Assembly (NCBI RefSeq): GCF_012972705.2
Contig: NZ_JABCSC020000002.1
Location: 744,001-808,000, forward strand
Length of the DNA: 64,000 nt
Origin: Uliginosibacterium aquaticum
GTDB taxonomy: Bacteria > Pseudomonadota > Gammaproteobacteria > Burkholderiales > Rhodocyclaceae
Direction: 5' to 3'
Shown here: piece after piece, positions 1 through 6,919 of the stretch
Layout of the letters: each line of letters opens with the position of its first letter
Numbering within the stretch: position 1 is the stretch's first letter
Position numbers and translations under genes: made by a program
The notes under the pieces: model-generated
The model's input: the letters and a program-made list of their open reading frames with translations, nothing else
Told to the model about the DNA's origin: nothing
The model's database searches: none

Positions 1-551
1 GACTGCCAGGCCCCCATTTCAACCGGGTGATCGATCAGCGTGTCGTAATCCGGTGCTTCACGCAGGCCGAAACCGGCTCTATCCACGCTGCGCTTCGTCG
101 CCGCCGGCAAGGTCGTGGCTACTTTCCAGCGCTCAAAATCAGCACCTTCCGGGCGGCGGATGTCGACCCGGTGCGGCTGCTTTTCACGCCCCGTCACCTG
201 CAGAAAAAGCTGGGTGCCGTTAAAGAAGCCGTGACTCTGATCCAGGTGCGCGCAGCGCACCGACAGGTCCCAGGCATAGACCACGCTCTCAACCACCAGC
301 GCCAGATCCGGATCGAGCTTGGCAGTGCGCCAGGAATGCTTGTCCAGCTTCTCCAGTGCTACTGCCTTGCCGCCCTGACTAGCCCGGATTTCAACGAAAT
401 TGCGGGCGAACTCACGAATCATGTAGCTGCCGGGGATCCAGGCCGGCAGGCGGAGGATTTCACCCGTTGCCTGAGGCGCGGCCAGCGTGAGCGTGACACT
501 GAACAAATGGGCTTGTGGATTGCGGGCTTCAACGCGGTATTCGATGCTCAT
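1..551 (-). CDS. M61-family (glycyl) aminopeptidase, N-terminal part, runs off the window
   Basis: Reverse-strand reading from ATG at 551 gives 183 open codons to the window edge, starting MSIEYRVEARNPQAHLFSV. The early motif LPAWIPGSYMIREFARN is typical of the beta-sandwich N-domain of M61 (glycyl aminopeptidase-like) peptidases. The catalytic HExxH region lies beyond the window, so activity cannot be judged. The family removes N-terminal residues, often Gly or Ala, from peptides. The start codon directly follows a heptamer tandem repeat and has no Shine-Dalgarno sequence at normal distance. Family call rests on remembered motif similarity only. Confidence 0.72.
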   Translation of the reverse strand, partial: MSIEYRVEARNPQAHLFSVTLTLAAPQATGEILRLPAWIPGSYMIREFARNFVEIRASQGGKAVALEKLDKHSWRTAKLDPDLALVVESVVYAWDLSVRCAHLDQSHGFFNGTQLFLQVTGREKQPHRVDIRRPEGADFERWKVATTLPAATKRSVDRAGFGLREAPDYDTLIDHPVEMGAWQ

Positions 552-577
552 AGTCGGGAGTCGGGAGTCGGGAGTCG
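552..577. repeat. Heptamer tandem repeat (AGTCGGG, 3.7 copies) next to a start codon
   Basis: AGTCGGG is repeated three full times plus AGTCG, immediately upstream of the ATG of the reverse-strand M61 peptidase. Unit length 7 is not a multiple of three, but the array lies outside the coding frame, so copy number would alter leader length rather than frame. A related, imperfect array precedes moeA. Confidence 0.9.
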
Positions 578-746
578 CTCCATCGTAGCTGATCACAGAG
601 GCCCAGCAAAAAAACCGCTCATCCCGCAGTGAGTGGCGACGAACGGCATTCCGACAGCCGTTCGTCGGGATTTAGTCCTCTTGCAACACCAATTATCTAG
701 GGTTTACCCCTATCAGCGTTCCAACCCTCCAAGAAAGCCTCGCCGC

Positions 747-2330
747 ATGCACCTCATCCGCCGTACGAGTTTCATCATCCTGTCCTCGCTGTTCATTTCC
801 GCGAGCCTTGCCCAGACGCCGGTCAGCAACAATGCACCGCCCACCGGCAGCGCCCCTGCCCGCGCCGGCAGTGTGCTGAAGACCGTGGCCCTGATCATGG
901 GTGAGCCCAACTACTCGATCGATGGTGGCTACGAGGAACTGGAAGAAGGCCTCTACTCGCAACCGGAGCTACTCCCTGGCGAGCGCATGCTGGCGCCGCT
1001 GAACGCCATCATCCTCGGTCTGGGTGGCGAAGCGGAGCTGGATCCTGCGCAGCAGACCGCCCGCTTCACCCTCAACGGCAAGACGCTGCTGCTCAAGGCG
1101 GGGCAGACGACTGTTCGCGTTGGCAACACCGATGTGCAGGCCGATATCGCTCCACAGTGGCGTAACGCCAATCTGTGGGTGTCCGCGCACTGGGTCTTCG
1201 ATCAGTTCGGTGCCTACTCCAAGTGGGACAAGACCCGCCAGCGCTACACAGCCTCCCTGATCCTGCCCGCCGGCAACAAGGTGGCCGGTGTGGCCAAGGG
1301 TGGCCCGGTAGTCGAAGGCAATCTGGACAAGCAGGATGCTGCCTTCTGGGCCAGCGCTGAGGGCCGCAAGGTGGCCGGCGTAATCATCGGCTATCAGAAC
1401 GCCGATGGCGGCTGGCCCAAGCTGGAACGCGACGCCAGCCTCACGGTGCCGGTCAACCGCGCCGCCCTGAGTGGCTTCAAGGCCAAATCCACCATCGATA
1501 ACGACGCCACCACGAAGCAACTCAGGGCACTGGCAGCGGCCTACCGCAACCATCCGGACGAAACAATCCGCGCCAGCATCGATCGCGGCCTCGACTACCT
1601 GCTCTCCGCCCAGCAGCCCGGCGGCGGCTGGCAGCAATACTGGCCGGCACCGCAAGGCTACAAATCGCACATCACCTTCAATGACAACGCAATGGCAAAT
1701 GTGCTCGAAGTGTTGCGCGACGTGGCCCAGCTGCGCGACGACTTCGCCTTCGTCAGCCCGGTACAGGCCAAGCGTGCCAGCGTTGCGTATGACACAGGCC
1801 TGTTACTGATCCTGCGCACGCAGATCCGCATCGGCAGCAAGCGCACAGGCTGGTGCGCCCAGTACGACGTCGAAAATCTGCAGCCGGCGATGGGGCGTGC
1901 TTTCGAACTGCCCTCAATCAGCGGGGGTGAAAGCGTGAATGTGGTGCGCTTCCTGATGAGTGTCGAGAAACCCGCACCGGAGATCGTGCAGGCCATTCAG
2001 GATGCGGTGGCATGGCTGGACAGCGCCAAGCTCAGCGGCCTCAAGCGCGCACGCCGCGAAGACCGGACTCTCGAGTACGGCTTTGACTTCGTGATGGAAA
2101 AAGGCAGCAGCGACGACGTGACCTGGGCCCGCTTCTACGATCTGCAACAGGGCAAACCGCTGTTCTCGGCGCGCGACAGCAAACCGCGCAGCCGTTTCGA
2201 AGAAGTGAGCTACGAGCGCCGCGTGAAGTACAACTGGTTCACCACCGAGGCCGCTCCGCTGCTCAAACAGGAATATCCGGCCTGGGTGCAACGCAATGGC
2301 CTGAAATCGGTGCTCACCAAGCGCAACTGA
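747..2330 (+). CDS. Secreted pectate lyase, PL10 (PelA) type
   Basis: Predicted 528-aa exported enzyme cleaving polygalacturonate by beta-elimination. ATG at 747 gives a clean signal peptide (MHLIRRTSFIILSSLFISAS, cleavage near AQT); the open frame extends 38 codons upstream but those residues would precede the signal peptide. Residues about 75-155 resemble a copper-amine-oxidase N-domain fold (APLNAIILGLGG ... WVSAHWVFDQFGAYSKWD), a surface-protein stalk module. Residues about 200-520 carry PL10 motifs: IGYQNADGGWPK, STIDNDATTKQLRAL, GWCAQYD, LPSISGGES and the C-terminal SRFEEVSYERRVKYNW. No other pectin genes are adjacent, so it looks like a stand-alone secreted enzyme. The stalk assignment is tentative. 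Confidence 0.85.
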   Translation: MHLIRRTSFIILSSLFISASLAQTPVSNNAPPTGSAPARAGSVLKTVALIMGEPNYSIDGGYEELEEGLYSQPELLPGERMLAPLNAIILGLGGEAELDPAQQTARFTLNGKTLLLKAGQTTVRVGNTDVQADIAPQWRNANLWVSAHWVFDQFGAYSKWDKTRQRYTASLILPAGNKVAGVAKGGPVVEGNLDKQDAAFWASAEGRKVAGVIIGYQNADGGWPKLERDASLTVPVNRAALSGFKAKSTIDNDATTKQLRALAAAYRNHPDETIRASIDRGLDYLLSAQQPGGGWQQYWPAPQGYKSHITFNDNAMANVLEVLRDVAQLRDDFAFVSPVQAKRASVAYDTGLLLILRTQIRIGSKRTGWCAQYDVENLQPAMGRAFELPSISGGESVNVVRFLMSVEKPAPEIVQAIQDAVAWLDSAKLSGLKRARREDRTLEYGFDFVMEKGSSDDVTWARFYDLQQGKPLFSARDSKPRSRFEEVSYERRVKYNWFTTEAAPLLKQEYPAWVQRNGLKSVLTKRN

Positions 2331-2339
2331 GCGTCCTCA

Positions 2340-2404
2340 GGCTGGCCGCTGCAACGGCCAGCCGCGTCATCGGAGCAGCCGGGCCCGTTCCTCCACGGGC
2401 CCGG
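2340..2404 (+). terminator. Tandem hairpins after the pectate lyase
   Basis: Two perfect GC-rich stem-loops follow the stop codon: 2340-2363 (9-bp stem, loop CTGCAA) and 2379-2404 (10-bp stem CCGGGCCCGT, loop TCCTCC). Neither has a T-tract, so termination may be weak or Rho-assisted; they could also protect the mRNA 3' end. Confidence 0.5.
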
Positions 2405-2549
2405 CATGCCCCACCAGCCCCCAGCGCGAATTACGCCGTGTAACAGCGGGGCTTGTCTCGGCAACACTTTCGCAGTGCAATGGCAGGCTTTCGAGCTCCG
2501 CCGCCAGGCGAGTGCTCTCCTGCTCCCGAACCGAAAGAGGATTCGCCCG

Positions 2550-3224
2550 ATGATCGACCTGTTCTACGCCCCTACGCCCAACGGCCACAAGATCACCATC
2601 CTGCTCGAGGAGCTGGGCCTGCCGTACCGCATCATCCCGATCAACATCCGCAAGAACGACCAGTTCCTGCCTAGTTTTCTGGCAACGGCACCGAATAACC
2701 GCATCCCGGCCATCACCGATCACGACTTTCCCGGCGGCCCCCTGCACCTGATGGAATCCGGAGCCATCCTCACCGTGGAAGCCGAGCTGCACGGCAAATT
2801 TCTGCCGGCCACCGGACATGCCCGCGCCCAGGTCCTGCAGTGGCTCAACTGGCAGATGGGGGGGCTCGGTCCGATGGCCGGCCAGAACCATCACTTCAAC
2901 CAGTTCGCGCCGGAAAAAATTCCGTACGCGATGAAGCGTTACACCGACGAAACCGCGCGCCTCTATGGCGTACTGAACCGCCAGCTCGAAGGCCGCGATT
3001 ATGTGGCAGGCGACTACTCGATTGCCGACATGGCGATCTACCCCTGGGTCTTCCTGCATGAGCGCCAGTTGATGGACATGACGCAATTCCCGAACATCCT
3101 CGCCTATCTGGAACGCATGGCGGCTCGCCCGGCGGTGCAGCGCGCCTATGCCGAAGGCGCAAAATTCGACTGGGACGCCAGCCTCACCGAAGAACGTCTG
3201 CAGACGCTGCTGAAGCAGGCCTGA
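2550..3224 (+). CDS. yfcG: YfcG-like glutathione S-transferase / disulfide-bond oxidoreductase
   Basis: 224-aa cytosolic GST-fold protein. The N-terminal thioredoxin-like domain begins MIDLFYAPTPNGHKITILLE, closely matching E. coli YfcG, including Thr9 and Asn11 that contact glutathione in that family; there is no catalytic Cys there. APNNRIPAI (cis-Pro) and MESGAIL (glutathione site) follow, then the helical domain with GGLGPMAGQNHHF. YfcG-type enzymes reduce disulfides using glutathione and have weak transferase activity. The start at 2550 is supported by GAGG nine bases upstream and by alignment with the family N-terminus, although the frame is open further upstream. Confidence 0.88.
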   Translation: MIDLFYAPTPNGHKITILLEELGLPYRIIPINIRKNDQFLPSFLATAPNNRIPAITDHDFPGGPLHLMESGAILTVEAELHGKFLPATGHARAQVLQWLNWQMGGLGPMAGQNHHFNQFAPEKIPYAMKRYTDETARLYGVLNRQLEGRDYVAGDYSIADMAIYPWVFLHERQLMDMTQFPNILAYLERMAARPAVQRAYAEGAKFDWDASLTEERLQTLLKQA

Positions 3225-3242
3225 CAATCCTCAGCCAGCGGA

Positions 3243-3267
3243 GCAGAGGCTCGCCCCGGGCCTCTGC
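3243..3267 (+). terminator. Hairpin after the GST gene
   Basis: GCAGAGGC pairs with GCCTCTGC across a 9-nt loop, 18 bp after the stop codon. The trailing T-run is short (AAGTCTTG), so strength is uncertain. Confidence 0.5.
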
Positions 3268-3348
3268 AAGTCTTGATGTGTCCCAGAAGGCACTTGTGGC
3301 GAACCGTCTAGAATCCGGCTTCCCCCCAAAAAGCAGGAAGCTGAATCC

Positions 3349-4281
3349 ATGAGCCTGTTGTCTGCCTCGCTGCTTGGCATCAAGTTTGCCAATCCGCTCC
3401 TCAACGCCTCCGGCGTGCACTGCCGCTACACCGATGAACTCGACGCGCTGGCCGCCAGCGCCGCCGGCAGCCTGATCACCAAAAGCTGCACTCTGCTCGA
3501 GCGCGAGGGCAACCCCGAGCCACGCTACGCCGCTACAGCGCTGGGCAGCATCAACTCCATGGGCCTGCCCAACCAGGGCTATGCCTACTACCTCGACTAC
3601 GCCCGGCGCCACAACTACGCTACCAAGCCGCTGTTCTTCTCCGTGGCAGGCCTGTCGCTGGAAGACAATCTGACGATGATGGCAGCCGTACGCGACGCCT
3701 ATATCCCGGCCATCGTCGAGCTCAATCTCTCCTGCCCCAACGTGCCGGGCAAGCCGCAGATCGCCTACGATTTCGAAGCCATGGACCGCATGCTGGCCGC
3801 CGTAAGCGCTGAATATGCGCTGCCTTTCGGCGTGAAGATGCCGCCCTATTTCGATATCGCCCACTTCGACGCCGCCGCTGCGATCCTCAACAAATACCCG
3901 CTGGTGGCCTTCGTCACCTGCATCAACTCGATCGGCAACGCATTGGTGATCGACATCGAGAACGAGAGCGTGGTGATCAAGCCCAAGGATGGCTTCGGCG
4001 GCATCGGCGGGGATTACGTGCTCCCCACTGCGCTAGCCAACGTGAATGCCTTCTACCGCCGCTGCCCCGACAAGCAGGTGATCGGCTGCGGCGGTGTGAG
4101 AAGCGGCGAACAGGTGTTCATGCACCTGCTGGCCGGCGCTTCGCTGGTTCAGGTCGGCACGGCCCTGCATGAAGACAGCCCGCGCATCTTTGCGCGCCTG
4201 AACCGCGAACTGAGTGCCATCATGGAGCGCAAGGGCTATCGCAGCATCGAAGCGCTGCGCGGCAAGCTGAAGACGCTGTAA
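3349..4281 (+). CDS. pyrD: Dihydroorotate dehydrogenase, class 1A
   Basis: 310-aa soluble TIM-barrel FMN enzyme oxidising dihydroorotate to orotate in pyrimidine synthesis. Class 1 features: short N-terminus with no membrane helix ([20 protein letters not shown]), the catalytic-cysteine loop NLSCPN, substrate motif [11 protein letters not shown], and C-terminal [20 protein letters not shown] for FMN phosphate. No pyrK partner is adjacent, which points to the monofunctional, fumarate-using class 1A. Most proteobacteria use membrane-bound, quinone-dependent class 2. AGGAAG lies upstream of the ATG. Class 1A versus 1B is inferred from the missing pyrK and overall likeness. Confidence 0.85.
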   Translation: MSLLSASLLGIKFANPLLNASGVHCRYTDELDALAASAAGSLITKSCTLLEREGNPEPRYAATALGSINSMGLPNQGYAYYLDYARRHNYATKPLFFSVAGLSLEDNLTMMAAVRDAYIPAIVELNLSCPNVPGKPQIAYDFEAMDRMLAAVSAEYALPFGVKMPPYFDIAHFDAAAAILNKYPLVAFVTCINSIGNALVIDIENESVVIKPKDGFGGIGGDYVLPTALANVNAFYRRCPDKQVIGCGGVRSGEQVFMHLLAGASLVQVGTALHEDSPRIFARLNRELSAIMERKGYRSIEALRGKLKTL

Positions 4282-4308
4282 GCGCCGGTCTGCACGGCCC
4301 TGTCGATT

Positions 4309-4336
4309 GTGGGTGCGAGGCGCGCCTCGCACCCAC
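4309..4336. terminator. Bidirectional terminator between pyrD and moaE
   Basis: A perfect 28-nt palindrome (14-nt arm GTGGGTGCGAGGCG) lies between the convergent pyrD and moaE stop codons. There is no long T-tract on either side; position and symmetry suggest it serves both genes. Confidence 0.65.
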
Positions 4337-4344
4337 GAGAAACA

Positions 4345-4791
4345 TCACGCCCAGCGCGTCAGCGCCGCTTCATCGCTCTCACGCGCATCCACCCAGCGGC
4401 TACCAGCCGGAGTTTCTTCCTTCTTCCAGAAGGGTGCGCGGGTCTTGAGATAATCCATGATGAACGCGCAGGCCTCGAAAGCCGCCTGGCGATGACTGCT
4501 AGCCACGCCCACGAAGACGATGCGCTCGCCCGGCAACAAGCGCCCGACACGATGAATCACCCGCACCGCCAGCAAGGGCCAGCGCGACTCAGCTTCAGCC
4601 ACAATGCCGGCGAGCGCCTTTTCAGTCATCGCCGGATAGTGCTCCAGCGTCATCGCCGCAAGCGCACCATCGCCGCGTACCAGACCCAGGAAGCTGGCTA
4701 TCGCACCGGTATCGCTGCGCCCCCTGGAGAGCCCGGCTGTTTCCGCGCCGACATCGAAATCCTCATGCTGAACACTGACTTGACTACTCAT
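4345..4791 (-). CDS. moaE: Molybdopterin synthase catalytic (large) subunit MoaE
   Basis: 148 aa. With MoaD it converts cyclic pyranopterin monophosphate to molybdopterin. Seen: LVRG near residue 38, HYPAMTEKAL, VIHRVGRLLPGERIVFVGVASSHRQAAFEA and the C-terminal PFWKKEE with the conserved lysines that contact the MoaD tail. It starts one base after the moaD stop and is last in a mobB-moeA-moaD-moaE operon. Confidence 0.95.
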   Translation of the reverse strand: MSSQVSVQHEDFDVGAETAGLSRGRSDTGAIASFLGLVRGDGALAAMTLEHYPAMTEKALAGIVAEAESRWPLLAVRVIHRVGRLLPGERIVFVGVASSHRQAAFEACAFIMDYLKTRAPFWKKEETPAGSRWVDARESDEAALTRWA

Positions 4792-4792
4792 C

Positions 4793-5047
4793 TCATCCCC
4801 CGGTCACCGGCGGGAAGAAAGCGATCTCGTCTCCAGCCTTGATCGACACCGCGGCTTGCGCCAGCTCCTGATTCACCGCCGCACGCACCGCCTTGCCGGG
4901 AGCAAGCGCAGTCCAGTCACCACCACGTGCGCACAAGCTCTCGCGCAGGGCGCCCACGGTCGCCACGCCCGGCGGCAGATCAAAGTGTTCCTCGCTGCGG
5001 CCCAGCGCCTCACGCAGGCTCGCGAAATACAGGATCGTCACACTCAC
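4793..5047 (-). CDS. moaD: Molybdopterin synthase sulfur carrier subunit MoaD
   Basis: 84-aa ubiquitin-like sulfur carrier ending in the required Gly-Gly (FFPPVTGG), which is adenylated and then thiocarboxylated. N-terminus MSVTILYFASLREALG is typical. Its ATG overlaps the moeA stop by 4 nt (ATGA), showing translational coupling. Normal family length. Confidence 0.95.
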   Translation of the reverse strand: MSVTILYFASLREALGRSEEHFDLPPGVATVGALRESLCARGGDWTALAPGKAVRAAVNQELAQAAVSIKAGDEIAFFPPVTGG

Positions 5048-6231
5048 AGACCGTCTCCAAGAGGGATGTAGGACACCAGATCACCCGGCTGGATAATCTG
5101 CCCCGGCGGATTGCTGACCAGGCCATCGGCCCAGGCACAGGAGCTCAGCACGCCACTGCCCTGCTTCGGAAACAGCTCCAGCCCGCCCGCCTGATTGCGC
5201 CGCACGCGCAGAAACTCGCGCAACGCGCCGGCCTTGGGCCAGCTGAAGTCAGCACGCGCCTGCACAGCCTGCGGCAACACATCGGTTTCGCCCTGGCGGC
5301 GACGGATATAGGGTCGCGCCAGCATCAGGAAGGTGGCATAGCTCGACACCGGGTTGCCCGGCAGGCCGATGAAGGGCGTCTCGCCCACACGCCCCAGCGC
5401 GAAAGGCTTGCCGGGCTTGATGGCGATCTTCCAGGTTTCCAGCGCGCCTTCGCTTACGACGGCAGCCTTGACGTGATCCTCCTCACCCACCGACACGCCG
5501 CCACAGGTCAGCACCAGATCGTGACCCGCTGCCGCCTCGCGCAAGGCAGAGCGTGTTGCCCCCAGATCATCCGGCACGATGCCCAGATCCGTCACCACAC
5601 AGCCCAGGGCGCCCAGCAGGCCGTGCAACACGTAGCGGTTGGAGTTATAGATCTGGCCGGACCGCAGCGGTGCGCCCGGCGTCACCAGCTCATCGCCGGT
5701 GAAGAACACCGCAATCCGCAGACGGGCAAACACCTCGACCTGCGCCACACCGATGGAAGCCAGCAGCCCCAGGTGCGCAGCCCCCAGGCGGGTACCGGCG
5801 GAAAGCACGACGCTGCCGCTGGCAATATCCTCGCCGGCACGGCGAATGTTCTCACCCGCGCCAGGGGCATGCTCGACGCGCACCGCCTCGCCCTCAGCGA
5901 TGCATTTCTCCTGCATCACGACGGCATCGGCTCCAAGCGGAATCGGCGCCCCCGTAAAGATGCGGGCAGCCGTACCCGGACGCAATGCAACCGGGGCACT
6001 GCCGGCCGGGATGCGCTGGCTCACCTCGAGCAAGGCACCCGGCGCCACATCCGCCACACGCAGGGCATAACCATCCATGGCAGAGTTGTCCGCCGGCGGT
6101 ACATCGAGGCTGGCCCGTACCGGGCTAGCCAGAACCCGACCGGCAGCCGCCAGCAGATCCACGGTTTCGCGCCCGGCGAGCGGAGTTGCCGCGGCCAGCA
6201 GGGTTTCGAGGGCTTGTTCGTAGCTGAGCAT
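5044..6231 (-). CDS. moeA: Molybdopterin molybdenumtransferase MoeA
   Basis: 395 aa. Inserts molybdate into adenylylated molybdopterin. Conserved blocks: VPPADNSAMDGYAL near residue 45, AARIFTGAPIPLGADAVV with the metal/MPT-binding region, ILTCGGVSVGEEDHVKA-type segment (seen as LVLTCGGVSVGEEDH), KPGKPFALG and FIGLPGNPVSS. Full length for the family. A GGAAGTCG-type imperfect repeat directly precedes the ATG and no clear Shine-Dalgarno is visible. Second gene of the mobB-moeA-moaD-moaE operon. Confidence 0.95.
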   Translation of the reverse strand: MLSYEQALETLLAAATPLAGRETVDLLAAAGRVLASPVRASLDVPPADNSAMDGYALRVADVAPGALLEVSQRIPAGSAPVALRPGTAARIFTGAPIPLGADAVVMQEKCIAEGEAVRVEHAPGAGENIRRAGEDIASGSVVLSAGTRLGAAHLGLLASIGVAQVEVFARLRIAVFFTGDELVTPGAPLRSGQIYNSNRYVLHGLLGALGCVVTDLGIVPDDLGATRSALREAAAGHDLVLTCGGVSVGEEDHVKAAVVSEGALETWKIAIKPGKPFALGRVGETPFIGLPGNPVSSYATFLMLARPYIRRRQGETDVLPQAVQARADFSWPKAGALREFLRVRRNQAGGLELFPKQGSGVLSSCAWADGLVSNPPGQIIQPGDLVSYIPLGDGL

Positions 6232-6234
6232 TTT

Positions 6235-6256
6235 CGGAAGTCGGAGTCGGAAGTCG
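6235..6256. repeat. Imperfect GAAGTCG/GAGTCG repeat before moeA
   Basis: GAAGTCG-GAGTCG-GAAGTCG lies 6 bp upstream of the moeA ATG (reverse strand). It resembles the AGTCGGG array at 552-577 in sequence, orientation and position next to a reverse-strand start. Confidence 0.75.
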
Positions 6257-6294
6257 AGGGAGTGTGAAACGCGCGGATCGGCAGGGGCCTTGAT

Positions 6295-6798
6295 TCAGGC
6301 CAGTTTCAGGAACTGCAGGATCCACTCCGCAATGGCCGGAGGATCGTTCAGCGCCAGCACCGGCAAGTCGCTCACGAGCGGCGCATCACTGGCAATCGCT
6401 ACCACCTCCGGAAATTCGGCGTGGAAGAAGGGCTTGCCCAGCGCAGGACGATGGACTTCTATCTTGGCCAGTTCGGCGGATTTGAAACCCTCCACCAGAA
6501 CCAGATCACACGGAGAGAGCCGTGCCAGTAACTCGGTCAGCGAGGCTTGCGGCTCCTCACGCAACTCACGCATCAACGCCCAGCGCTGCTCGCCGGCCAG
6601 CATTACCTCACTGGCCCCGGCCGCACGGAAGCGGAAGGAATCCTTGCCGGGCTTGTCGATATCAAAGCCGTGGTGGGTGTGCTTGATCAGCGACACACGC
6701 AGGCCGCGCGCAGTGAAGAGCGGAATCAGGGCTTCGATCAGGGTCGTTTTGCCAGAACCTGACCAGCCGGAAATACCGAAGGTTTTTGCGGAATTCAT
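6295..6798 (-). CDS. mobB: Molybdopterin-guanine dinucleotide biosynthesis adapter MobB
   Basis: 167-aa GTP-binding accessory protein of Mo-cofactor maturation. Start MNSAKTFGISGWSGSGKTTL places the Walker A loop (GWSGSGKTT) near residue 10; an open frame continues upstream but would add 24 residues unlike the family. Further motifs: SLIKHTHHGFDIDKPGKDS, which is diagnostic for MobB, and VLVEGFK. First gene of the moeA-moaD-moaE operon, 63 bp ahead of moeA. No mobA is seen in the window. Confidence 0.93.
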   Translation of the reverse strand: MNSAKTFGISGWSGSGKTTLIEALIPLFTARGLRVSLIKHTHHGFDIDKPGKDSFRFRAAGASEVMLAGEQRWALMRELREEPQASLTELLARLSPCDLVLVEGFKSAELAKIEVHRPALGKPFFHAEFPEVVAIASDAPLVSDLPVLALNDPPAIAEWILQFLKLA

Positions 6799-6919
6799 GC
6801 GCCGATTGTATGCCGACCAGAAGCAGAACTTATCCACCCTGACGGTGCGGTTTTTGCGCAGAATCATCAAGCTTCCTGCCTTCGAAGCCGTTATTACTCG
6901 AAGTCAGCAAGGAGTCCCT

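Noticed and set aside
27..632. 201-codon forward ORF at the window start
   Set aside because: It lies antisense to the M61 peptidase reading frame, which has recognisable family motifs; the forward protein has none.
4927..6267. 446-codon forward ORF
   Set aside because: Mirror frame of moeA; high-GC codon bias produces long antisense frames throughout this window.
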